Shown: positions 1-6,708, counted from the first letter of the stretch. The stretch is 7,136 bases of DNA from CAZMSQ01 sp964569025 (GCA_964569025.1 CAZMSQ010000073.1:1-7136); one strand, 5' to 3'. Translations and numbers: made by a program. The notes: generated from the sequence alone by a model not told the origin.

Positions 1-69
1 AAAACCAAAATACCAAACTCGCACCAAAAAAATTATTCCCAAACTCCCCATACTGGCAATAGGTTACCC
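1..69. other. Short AT-rich region downstream of the antiporter gene, nothing recognised
   Basis: This is the left edge of the window, 3' of the antiporter stop. Read on the minus strand it contains a run of seven T, but I find no stable GC-rich stem directly in front of it, so it is not called a terminator. The octamer GAGTTTGG occurs twice on the minus strand here, which may be chance. Confidence 0.4.
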
Positions 70-1036
70 TCAGGTTCGCTTCCCTACGGCATTGACAATG
101 AAGAATAAAATGGCCAGGCCGCCGAGATGACAGAGTCCGCAGACCAGCCACCCGCCACCGGCGAAAATGCTGATGCCGGTAGCTGCGAGGCTCACCCCAC
201 CCACGGTGAGTGCATAGGGCATCTGGGTGCGTACATGACTGATGTGGTTGCAGCCGGAAGCCAGCGAGCTGAGGATGGTTGTATCTGAAATCGGAGAGCA
301 GTGGTCGCCGAGCACCGAGGCGGCGAGGACGACAGAGATGACGCAAAGCACAATTTCCAGACCATGGGAGCCATCGAGGCCTTGCGCCTGACATACGGCC
401 CAAGTGGTGGGGATCGCAATCGGGTACAGGATGGCCATGGTGCTCCAGCTCGAACCGGTAGAAAAGGAAATCAGGGCTGCCAGCACAAAGACGACCATCG
501 GCATGACCATGGCGCTGAGGTTGCCTTCGACCACAGAGCTGAGCCATGTGGCTGTGTGCAATTCTTCAGTGGTCAGGGCCAGGGACCAGGCGAGGGCAAG
601 AATCAAGACGGCAGGCATCAGAGACTTGAAGCCCCGCATCATGGTTTCCATGGAGGCGACCAGGGTCATGATGCGGGTGCTGACGGTCATCACCAAAGCC
701 AGAGCAAGCCCTGAAAGTGAGGCCCACAGGAGAGCTGTGTAGCTATTGGAATTACCGATTAGGAGCCCGATTTTCCGAAAAAAACCTGTTGCTCCTTCGT
801 CAAGCAGGGGGCAACCTGCCCAGACTTTCGACCAGCTCTGCCCGCCGGAGACCAACCCCGCATCGCGCAATTGGTACCATGTGCCCTGCATGCCGGTTTC
901 GAGCAGGCCGTAGAGTGTGACGGCGATGACCGTCAATATCGGGAGGGCGGCATACTGCCATTTCATGGGAGCCCCTTCTACTGGGTCCAGATCCTCCAGG
1001 GCATGGCCATCGGGGTCTGCCTGATCAGGCTCTTCG
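70..1036 (-). CDS. NhaC-family Na+/H+ antiporter, C-terminal part (same gene as 1047-2141)
   Basis: This continues the antiporter gene after the 10-N gap and ends at the TGA at 70-72. The frame is open up to the gap, giving 321 residues. The ATG at 964-966 is therefore probably an internal Met and not a start. The first 23 residues after the gap are an acidic linker (nine Asp/Glu, no Lys/Arg) that should lie in the central cytoplasmic loop. About seven to eight hydrophobic segments follow. Two strong NhaC signatures are present: FSTGSSWSTMAILYPIAIP, and LGDHCSPISDTTILSSLA followed by HVRTQMPYAL; their Asp, His, Ser and Thr residues belong to the ion-binding core region in this family. The protein ends in a hydrophobic segment and KRT. 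The two halves join correctly only if the true gap length is 2 modulo 3, so the frame break is best read as an assembly placeholder and not a pseudogene. Na+ versus other ion specificity cannot be told from sequence. Confidence 0.88.
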
Positions 1037-1046
1037 NNNNNNNNNN
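1037..1046. other. Assembly gap (10 N) inside the antiporter gene
   Basis: Ten undetermined bases fall in the cytoplasmic loop between the two halves of the NhaC gene. The frame on the 5' side has codon starts at positions 2 modulo 3, the 3' side at 0 modulo 3. Restoring one continuous reading frame needs a gap of 2 modulo 3 (8, 11, 14 ...), so the printed length of 10 is not the real one. Confidence 0.95.
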
Positions 1047-2141
1047 GCTGGAAGTCAGGGCAGCGCGCTCCGCCCGGCTCATCGGACCGAAATCTTTGCC
1101 GCTCCGGATGAGGAAGAGAATGAAAAAGAGGGTCATAACCGGATAGAATGAGTACTTCAGTGAGCCGAGAAACAGGGCATAGGGGCTCATCCCGAAATCG
1201 AAGCCACTCAACTGGCGGATGCCGTCTTCGATGTAGCCGAGCTCGGCGCCGATCCAGGTGGTGACGAATGCAATGGAAACCACGGGAGCCGCTGTGCTGT
1301 CTACGATGTATGCCAACTTTTCTCTCGATATCCGAAACCGGTCTGTCACCGGACGCATGGTGTTGCCGACAATCAGGGTATTGGCGTAATCATCGAAGAA
1401 TATTGCCACGCCCAGCAGCCAGGTCACGAACTGGGCCGACCGGCCGGAACGAGCGAAGCGCGATAGCTTCAACACCACGCCCGCCATACCCCCGTTGCGG
1501 GAGATCACCGCCACCATACCGCCGATAAGCAGGGAGAAAACCAATACGGCCATGTGGTCTGGATCGGCAAGTGCCCGGATGATGTAGGTGTCAAGGGCAC
1601 CCCAGAAACTCATGAGGAACTGGTGGACCGAATCGACACGCATACCGCCAGCAATGAATGCCCCCGACCAGACGCCTGCAAAAAGGGAAATCGTCACTTC
1701 CTTGAACACCAAGGCAAGCCCGATGGCAATCAGGGGTGGGAAAATCGAGAGCCACAGCGGAATATGGCGCACCCGCACACCCTGGTCTTCCATCCGGGCA
1801 CAGTGAAACAACCTGTACCGGTCTTCCCCGCCATTCTCCCAATTTACCAACAGTAGCCCTCCTTCTACCGGTACACTGCCTGCACTCCTCCCCCCTCGCA
1901 TGAATACTTCCACCTCTTCATCATTCAACACCAAAGCCATCCGCCCATCGGAAACCTCTGCGAGAATGAATATTTCAATAGCACCATCGGACACAAATGC
2001 TTCAATATCAATATTCTCTGGGCTTACCCATTCTTCAACAGGAGGCATGGGCACCTCCATTGAATCTGCAGCTGACTGGCTGCGGAGGATGAACGGGGTC
2101 AGAAACAGGCACAGGGCCCAAAAAACAGGCTTTCGCATCAT
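1047..2141 (-). CDS. NhaC-family Na+/H+ antiporter, N-terminal part (signal peptide, extracytoplasmic domain, first half of transporter)
   Basis: This is the 5' part of one gene that continues at 70-1036 beyond a 10-N gap. It encodes an inner-membrane antiporter that by family exchanges Na+ for H+. 365 residues are visible. Residues 1-23 form a signal peptide (basic MMRK, hydrophobic core, SQS-A cleavage site). Residues 24-126 form a soluble acidic stretch, probably beta-rich, that should face the periplasm. The antiporter fold begins at about 128 with PLWLSIFPPLIAIGLALVF. Family signatures follow: the segment around FAGVWSG (155-160), FFDDYANTLIVGNTMRPV (248-265), DSTAAPVVSIAFVTTWIGAE (281-300), and a cytoplasmic KDFGPMSRAE stretch (349-358). 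The start is ATG-ATG with no Shine-Dalgarno, as usual in Bacteroidota. The start is supported because the signal peptide begins exactly there. The whole protein would be about 690 residues, against roughly 450-550 for typical NhaC; the excess is mostly the N-terminal domain. It lies divergent from the secreted propeller gene. Confidence 0.9.
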
Positions 2142-2270
2142 GGGTGACTCAACTCTTCGGATGGAACGGAAGAAATTCCAGGCATTCCGCCTTATCTTTC
2201 ACTTTTCTCGGGTGCCAGATCGAAGACACCTTCAGTAAAAAAACAAATAATTCTCAAATTTCCCAACACG
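2142..2270. promoter_or_regulatory. Divergent intergenic region between the antiporter and the VCBS/T9SS gene
   Basis: This 129-bp spacer must hold the start signals for both outward-facing genes. The 35 bases before the plus-strand ATG at 2271 are A-rich (a run of seven A followed by caaataattctcaaa). A-rich leaders are typical of Bacteroidota, which depend little on Shine-Dalgarno pairing. I looked for the Bacteroidota promoter pattern (TTG, about 20 bases, TAnnTTTG). Only a poor match was found on the plus strand, TATCTTTC at 2193-2200, with no good TTG box in front. No exact promoter is called. Confidence 0.45.
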
Positions 2271-4526
2271 ATGACCCGTCTCCTTCTCATTCTCCTTCCA
2301 ATCCTATTCTCTGCATCTGCATTCTCCCAACAATTCACCCCTTACACACCTATTGTCAGTGTTGGCTCAGAGGAGCTTCCGTTTCCGTGGGCCGGGGGCT
2401 TAAACAAACCTCAATTTTCGGCAGTTGATTTCAATGAAGACGGGCAGGATGACCTCTTTGTCTTTGACCGGGAGGGGGGCGCGATACTGGTGTTTCTCCG
2501 GTCGGGCTCCGGTGCTGAAACCACCTACACATATGCGCCGGGGTTTGCGGCTTCATTTCCAGAGTTGCGCGACTGGGCGTTGCTGCGGGACTTCAATCAG
2601 GATGGGCTGATGGACATATTCACCAATGCGTGGGACGAGGCGCCTCAGGGCATTGCGGTGTACCGGGGGGTCGGGACGGCGGGAAACATGGCCTTTGAGC
2701 GCATTCAATTTCCCTTTGATTTCAATATCTTATATGCGCAACAGGCCAATGGCTCGATGCTCAATCTGTACTGCAGCTACGAAGACCTTCCGGCAATCGA
2801 CGACATTGACAACGACGGGGATTTGGATATTCTGGCCTTCGAGCCCAACGGGATATATACCTATTGGTACCGCAACCGGTCTGTTGAAGAGGGTTATGGC
2901 ACCGATACCCTGCTGTACAGCCTAGAAGACAACTGCTGGGGTGGCTACATTGAAGACAATTTCACATCTGGCATTACGCTGTCTGCCACTCCTGGCGAGT
3001 GCGCCGATGGCCTGGCGCCTCCGTCTGTGGGCTCCCGGCATGCTGGCTCAACCCTGCTGACCCTTGATCTTGACGGAGATTCGGACCGCGACCTCCTACT
3101 CGGGGATTTGTCAAACAAGGAGCTGATTCTGCTCACAAACGGCGGTTCGGCGGGGGCAGACTGGATGAATCAGGAGGAGCAGGGATTTCCGGCCGCAGGG
3201 GTGCCCGTGAGTATTCCTATATTCAACGCTGCATTCAATCCTGATGTCAATGGAGATGGCTTGTTTGATGTGCTGGTGGCCCCGAACGCGGGCGGGCTGG
3301 CCAAGGATGTGGAGAATGTGTGGTGGTATGAGAATGCCGGGACAGCCGAGGACCCTGAGCTGACGCTTGTGGCGAAGGATTTTCTGGTCGGGGATATGAT
3401 AGACCTCGGGACCGGCGCCCATCCGTGCATAATGGATGTAAACGCAGATGGATTGCCCGATTTGGTTGTGGGCAATGGGGTCGTTTACCAGGAAGGGGGG
3501 GTGGTTGATCCGCGGCTGTTCCTCTGGCTGAACACGGGCACACCGGAAGAGCCGGTCTTTGAGCTCGCTGACAACGATTGGCTTGGTATGTCGCAATATG
3601 GGGCCGACAACCGCTATGAATTCGCCCCTACCTTTGGGGATCTGGACTCAGATGGCGACCAAGATTTGCTTATCGGAGAATTCTCAGGCCGCTTTTTTTA
3701 CCTTGAAAACATCGCCGGCACGGGCCAGCCTTTGGCATTTGCAGACCCCGTCTTCCCCTTTGCTGATTTGAACATTCTCAATGCCCCTGTCCCGCAGATT
3801 ATCGACCTGAACAAAGACGGACTACCCGACATCGTAGCTGGTTCGCGCTTCGGTTTTTTGAACTACTTCCAGAATATAGGCACCCCTGGCAATCCGGCAT
3901 TTGGGACAGATCCGTCTGAGAGCCCAAATATTTTGCAACTCGGCGGTGTTGACACCCGAGAGAATTCATTTACTACCCGCGGGTATTCGGCTCCTGCATT
4001 CTATGACCTTGGGGACCAGTGGGCCTTGTTTTGCGGCACTTACCGCAAGGGCTTGCAGAGATACACCGGCATCGAAGACTACCTCACTGATACCTTCCCC
4101 ATCACCTCAGACCTCACCGGCCTGACCCCTCAGGGCGAGCGTCTCCACCCTGCAGTCGGAGATCTCAACAACGACGGCACCCTTGAGGTCATCATCGGCA
4201 ACCGCCGCGGGGGTTTGTCTTTGTATACGACCAATCTCAATGTCGATGGCTCTACCCCAACCACTACGCCCATCTCACCACATTCTATCCGAATCTCCCC
4301 CAACCCCGCCGATTCCTGGGTCCAAATCGAAGCAACTATCCCTTTCTCTTATGGAGCAGTGTTTCAGCTGTACGACCCAACCGGCATCCTGTGCCTGTCG
4401 CTCCCGCTCGACCCCGGCCAGCGGTCGGCTGTCCTTTCCCTTCCGAATCTCCCTCCCGGGGTGTACTTCTGGGTAGCCGGGAGTGATGCCGGGCACCTGG
4501 GCTTTGGCAAGTTGGTGGTATTATAG
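2271..4526 (+). CDS. Secreted FG-GAP/VCBS-repeat beta-propeller protein with T9SS type A sorting domain
   Basis: This 751-residue protein is predicted to be exported by Sec and then by type IX secretion to the cell surface or medium. Residues 1-20 are a signal peptide (MTRLLLILLPILFSASAFS). Nine calcium-loop repeats of the form DxDxDGxxDLL begin at residues 53, 107, 178, 266, 325, 389, 457, 512 and 631. The one at 266 (DLDGDSDRD) is degenerate, and the last ends in Glu. A tenth, loop-less repeat is visible at about 579. Spacing of 50-90 residues fits one propeller blade per repeat, with Ca2+ bound in each loop. Between repeats 3 and 4 is a longer insert with C222 (NCWGGY) and C244, followed by RHAGST. 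Residues 673-751 form the sorting domain: ISPNPADSW, a central YDPTG, then PPGVYFW and terminal KLVVL. No catalytic or adhesin domain is recognised, so the substrate or partner is unknown; surface attachment or matrix binding is only a guess. It stands alone, divergent from the antiporter and convergent with yggS. Confidence 0.92.
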   Translation: MTRLLLILLPILFSASAFSQQFTPYTPIVSVGSEELPFPWAGGLNKPQFSAVDFNEDGQDDLFVFDREGGAILVFLRSGSGAETTYTYAPGFAASFPELRDWALLRDFNQDGLMDIFTNAWDEAPQGIAVYRGVGTAGNMAFERIQFPFDFNILYAQQANGSMLNLYCSYEDLPAIDDIDNDGDLDILAFEPNGIYTYWYRNRSVEEGYGTDTLLYSLEDNCWGGYIEDNFTSGITLSATPGECADGLAPPSVGSRHAGSTLLTLDLDGDSDRDLLLGDLSNKELILLTNGGSAGADWMNQEEQGFPAAGVPVSIPIFNAAFNPDVNGDGLFDVLVAPNAGGLAKDVENVWWYENAGTAEDPELTLVAKDFLVGDMIDLGTGAHPCIMDVNADGLPDLVVGNGVVYQEGGVVDPRLFLWLNTGTPEEPVFELADNDWLGMSQYGADNRYEFAPTFGDLDSDGDQDLLIGEFSGRFFYLENIAGTGQPLAFADPVFPFADLNILNAPVPQIIDLNKDGLPDIVAGSRFGFLNYFQNIGTPGNPAFGTDPSESPNILQLGGVDTRENSFTTRGYSAPAFYDLGDQWALFCGTYRKGLQRYTGIEDYLTDTFPITSDLTGLTPQGERLHPAVGDLNNDGTLEVIIGNRRGGLSLYTTNLNVDGSTPTTTPISPHSIRISPNPADSWVQIEATIPFSYGAVFQLYDPTGILCLSLPLDPGQRSAVLSLPNLPPGVYFWVAGSDAGHLGFGKLVVL

Positions 4527-4545
4527 GGTATTGATATAAAATGAT

Positions 4546-5211
4546 TTATCGTGTACCAAACAACAAACTCCCTACCCTTACCATCGTACTTCCCTCTTCA
4601 AGCGCAATGGGATAATCTCCTGACATACCCATGGAAATTTCCCGGAAATGAGGAGAATTTGAGAAGAATTTGGATTTGAGGGTAGAGAAGATGGACTGAA
4701 GGCTCTGAAACTCGCGCCTGATTTGATCGGTATTTTCGGTGAATGTGGCCATACCCATGACGCCGCAGAGTCGCACATGTGGGAGGGGTGAATGCTGAAG
4801 CGAAGTGAGAAATTCCTCTGCCTCTTCCAGAGTCATACCGTATTTGGTAGCTTCTTCAGCGATTTTGAACTGGAGCAGCACATCAATAACCCTGTTTGAT
4901 TGGGCTGCCCGTTTTTCAATTTCCATAAGCAGCCGCGGGCTGTCACCGGAGTGAATCATCGCGATAAACGAAGCGATGACCTTGACCTTTTTGCTCTGCA
5001 AGTGCCCAATCATATGCCATTCGATGTCTTGCGGGAGCGCTTCATGCTTCTCTTTGAGCTCCTCCACCCGATTCTCCCCGAAAATCCGCTGGCCTGCTTC
5101 ATACAGCGCCATAATATCAGATGAAGGTCGGGTCTTGGAAACGGCCACAAGTCTGGCACCAGAAGAATGGATGTGAGAAAGGAGTTGGTGGTAGGCGGAC
5201 ATATGAATCAT
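4546..5211 (-). CDS. yggS: YggS/PLPBP family pyridoxal 5'-phosphate homeostasis protein
   Basis: This cytosolic protein of 221 residues has the usual length for the family, a single TIM-barrel domain related to the N-terminal fold of alanine racemase. It binds PLP without known catalysis and keeps vitamin B6 and amino/keto-acid pools balanced. Visible signatures in order: the PLP Schiff-base lysine K26 in LVAVSKTRP; IFGENRVEEL (43-52); WHMIGHLQSKKVK (65-77); IHSGDS (87-91); KYGM (123-126); LCGVMGMAT (148-156); and the phosphate-binding parts ISMGMSGDY (192-200) and STMVRVGSLLFGTR (208-221). LQSKK has Lys where the family more often has Asn (LQxNK). ATG at 5209-5211 is taken as the start; a second in-frame ATG three codons later (5200-5202) is equally possible, since neither has a Shine-Dalgarno. 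In many bacteria yggS sits near cell-division or proline genes, but here it appears monocistronic. Its stop lies 19 bases from that of the convergent VCBS gene. Confidence 0.95.
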   Translation of the reverse strand: MIHMSAYHQLLSHIHSSGARLVAVSKTRPSSDIMALYEAGQRIFGENRVEELKEKHEALPQDIEWHMIGHLQSKKVKVIASFIAMIHSGDSPRLLMEIEKRAAQSNRVIDVLLQFKIAEEATKYGMTLEEAEEFLTSLQHSPLPHVRLCGVMGMATFTENTDQIRREFQSLQSIFSTLKSKFFSNSPHFREISMGMSGDYPIALEEGSTMVRVGSLLFGTR

Positions 5212-5250
5212 GGTGCAAAGATGCGTTTTGATAAATAATATTGACCTTCA

Positions 5251-5270
5251 GAGAATGAAAAATCATTCTC
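5251..5270. repeat. Perfect 8-bp inverted repeat upstream of yggS, possible operator
   Basis: GAGAATGA, a four-A spacer, then TCATTCTC gives a perfect inverted repeat with no extension beyond 8 bp. It lies 40 bases upstream of the yggS start and about 150 bases upstream of the small plus-strand ORF, in the spacer between these divergent genes. The position and symmetry suit a dimeric repressor site. The halves resemble those of the Fur box (GATAATGA/TCATTATC), though the spacing is one base longer than the 19-bp consensus. No regulator is identified. An RNA hairpin in a long yggS leader is the alternative. Confidence 0.45.
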
Positions 5271-5390
5271 CGGCATATGGGACTTATGGAATTTTGCGTT
5301 CTACAATTGTTATTTCCGGCAATTCGGACTCCTTCACTTTCATCAAAGGACACATATAGACGATAAATTGTTCGACACGACTCAGGCTGA

Positions 5391-5419
5391 AACCCATTCA
5401 TTACCTTTTCAACCCATTC
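5391..5419. repeat. 9-bp direct repeat AACCCATTC with 20-bp period
   Basis: AACCCATTC occurs at 5391-5399 and again at 5411-5419, ending four bases before the ATG at 5423. Two copies on the same helical face (two turns apart) could be paired protein-binding sites. With only two copies chance is a fair explanation. Confidence 0.3.
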
Positions 5420-5422
5420 GTC

Positions 5423-5641
5423 ATGGAGAACATCCGTTTTAAGCACGCGCGCCGCAAAATTCGCCACAGGGCAGTCACCATTACCATTCTTTTCCACCTC
5501 CTCCTCTTTGGCTCTCTGCTGGCCCTCGGCACAGATTTCTCCGGCTGGGTTAAGAATGGGATTGAGCAATGGATCATTGGAGATGAACAGGCTGTAAGCC
5601 CCGAGCCTGGCAGGCCAGTTTCCCAGATACTCAAGCCGTAA
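5423..5641 (+). CDS. Possible small single-pass membrane protein, function unknown
   Basis: This open frame of 72 residues has an ATG start and TAA stop. I do not recognise a family. The N-terminus is strongly basic (KHARRKIRHR at 7-16). One clear hydrophobic helix follows at about 17-37 (AVTITILFHLLLFGSLLALG), then a hydrophilic, proline-containing tail of about 35 residues (AVSPEPGRPV). The positive-inside rule puts the basic end in the cytoplasm and the tail in the periplasm. Codon third positions are rich in C, like the neighbouring genes. Against it: an antisense open frame covers the same DNA, no ribosome-binding or promoter motif is seen, and an in-frame stop at 5357 limits any longer version. 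It lies divergent from yggS, and the 100-N gap starts 38 bases after its stop, so a following gene could be hidden. Confidence 0.45.
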   Translation: MENIRFKHARRKIRHRAVTITILFHLLLFGSLLALGTDFSGWVKNGIEQWIIGDEQAVSPEPGRPVSQILKP

Positions 5642-5679
5642 ACAACGCCCAGATCCATAGCCGCTTTCAAGCTTGGCTC

Positions 5680-5779
5680 NNNNNNNNNNNNNNNNNNNNN
5701 NNNNNNNNNNNNNNNNNNNNNNNNNNNNNNNNNNNNNNNNNNNNNNNNNNNNNNNNNNNNNNNNNNNNNNNNNNNNNNN
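5680..5779. other. Assembly gap (100 N) truncating the UbiA gene
   Basis: One hundred N is a standard placeholder for a gap of unknown size. It removes the 3' end and stop codon of the prenyltransferase gene and leaves unknown what lies between it and the small plus-strand ORF. It also means the physical linkage between the left part of the window and the HAD-UbiA operon rests on scaffolding. Confidence 0.95.
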
Positions 5780-6708
5780 GCAAAAGCAGCAAGACCAAGA
5801 TACATTAACCCCGTGACCATCACCAGCTTACTGACCAGACTTACTTTCCGATAACCCATTTGATCGCGACTGCGGATCAACAGCACCATACTCCACACCT
5901 GGGGCGCGGTAACAGCAGCCTGAATGAAAATCACAAGTGCCGTCTTTTGGCGAGCCCACTCCATCTGCCCGGCAGCCTGCAGGAGAATGAGGGTCAGCAA
6001 CCCCCAAATCAGCGCCTGTCCAACAGCAACCCGCCTGCCGGCTGCAATTGGGAGAGTCCGAAGACCTGAAGCCCGATCGCCGGCCATATCCTCCAAATCT
6101 TTCACCCCTTCCCGGTACATGGTGGTTGTCCATGAAAACAGCAAAAATCCAAGGGCAACCAACTCCTGCGGCTGTCCGTTTTTGAAAGAGAGGAGAATGT
6201 GAAAGGGATTCCACCCTATGGCGAGCAGAGAGAGGCTTGGGACAGCGGTACAGCACAATGCTACAACGACATTCCCAACCAATGGTAGTCCCTTGAACAC
6301 CATAGAGTAAAGCATGAGAATGACGGTGACGGCAGGATGGACAATGATCCATTCGGCCTGACCGAAACGCCAGGCAGCAATCACAATCAACAGCAAACCG
6401 GCAGCCGTGAGGATTCCGTAGAGCCACCATCCGGCGGTTGTGGAAACCTCGGATCCAATCATGATCTGTGTGGGCTTGTTGATGCGGTCGTTTGTTTGAT
6501 CCAGGATGTCATTCATGACATACCCAGCTGCAGCGATGGAAACGGTTGCGCCAATCAGCGCGGTGAGGGCAAAGAAGTCTAAGGCGCTGCTCCGCGCTCC
6601 GGATGGAGGGGACAGGAAGATCGCCACGGTGTATTGGGTCAGGGCGATTATGACAAGGTTGGGCCAGCGTATGACTCTCAACAAGGTGCCGGGAGCAGGC
6701 AGACTCAT
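5780..6708 (-). CDS. UbiA-family prenyltransferase, geranylgeranylglycerol-phosphate geranylgeranyltransferase-like (3' end in gap)
   Basis: This integral membrane prenyltransferase has 309 visible residues. UbiA enzymes transfer a polyprenyl group from its diphosphate to an acceptor using two Asp-rich Mg2+ sites. Both are intact: NDILDQTNDRINKP at 66-79, and REGVKDLEDMAGD at 199-211 followed by GLRTLPI. The second motif resembles the archaeal-type digeranylgeranylglyceryl-phosphate synthase group, and Bacteroidota members usually carry that name. The real acceptor is unproven; quinone-type substrates remain possible. Hydrophobic helices fill the rest, starting with PNLVIIALTQYTVAIFL (16-32). 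The last visible stretch, VSKLVMVTGLMYLGLAAF, looks like the final helix, so the stop codon should lie only a few codons inside the N gap. Continuing past the N run in the nominal frame gives an Arg-rich, non-membrane sequence that does not belong. The start ATG (6706-6708) shares one base with the TGA of the upstream HAD gene (TGATG), indicating translational coupling in one operon. Confidence 0.88.

Larger units (their letters stand above)
5212..5422. promoter_or_regulatory. Divergent spacer between yggS and the small membrane ORF
   Basis: This 211-bp stretch should contain the yggS promoter and, if the plus-strand ORF is real, its promoter too. It is more AT-rich than the flanking genes. 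It holds the inverted repeat at 5251-5270 and a 9-bp direct repeat, AACCCATTC, at 5391-5399 and 5411-5419, exactly 20 bases apart and directly before the plus-strand ATG. I found no good match to the Bacteroidota TAnnTTTG promoter box on either strand. Confidence 0.4.

Noticed and set aside
1..69. T-run on the minus strand after the antiporter stop as an intrinsic terminator
   Set aside because: No GC-rich hairpin precedes the T-run.
964..966. ATG as the start of a separate 298-residue transporter gene
   Set aside because: The frame stays open upstream to the N gap, and the sequence is the C-terminal half of the same NhaC protein, so this Met is internal.
301..1146. Several plus-strand open frames antisense to the antiporter (301-714, 404-742, 871-1146)
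   Set aside because: They are His/Gly- or Arg-rich antisense shadows of a strongly conserved membrane protein, with no recognisable domains.
2193..2200. TATCTTTC as a Bacteroidota -7 promoter element for the VCBS gene
   Set aside because: The last base mismatches TAnnTTTG and there is no TTG at the required upstream distance.
2427..4190. Repeated GAT/GAC-rich segments as DNA tandem repeats
   Set aside because: They are protein-level VCBS repeats with diverged DNA and uneven spacing, and not a DNA repeat array or CRISPR.
4527..4545. Possible bidirectional terminator between the convergent VCBS and yggS genes (ATAAA-ATGA-TTTAT at 4536-4549)
   Set aside because: The stem is five A/T pairs and overlaps the yggS stop, so it is too weak to support a terminator call.
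5117..5569. Minus-strand open frame of 150 residues overlapping the yggS start and the small plus-strand ORF
   Set aside because: It needs a TTG start, overlaps the start of the well-supported yggS by about 95 bases on the same strand, shows no domain, and its last third is out-of-frame yggS sequence. It looks like a shadow.
5401..5679. Apparent continuation of the UbiA frame to the left of the 100-N gap
   Set aside because: The frame across the gap depends on an arbitrary N count. The resulting sequence is Arg-rich with no membrane helix, while UbiA already seems complete at the gap edge.
5828..6430. 200-residue minus-strand frame inside the UbiA gene
   Set aside because: It is Cys/His/Arg-rich, out of frame with clear UbiA motifs, and has no domain of its own.
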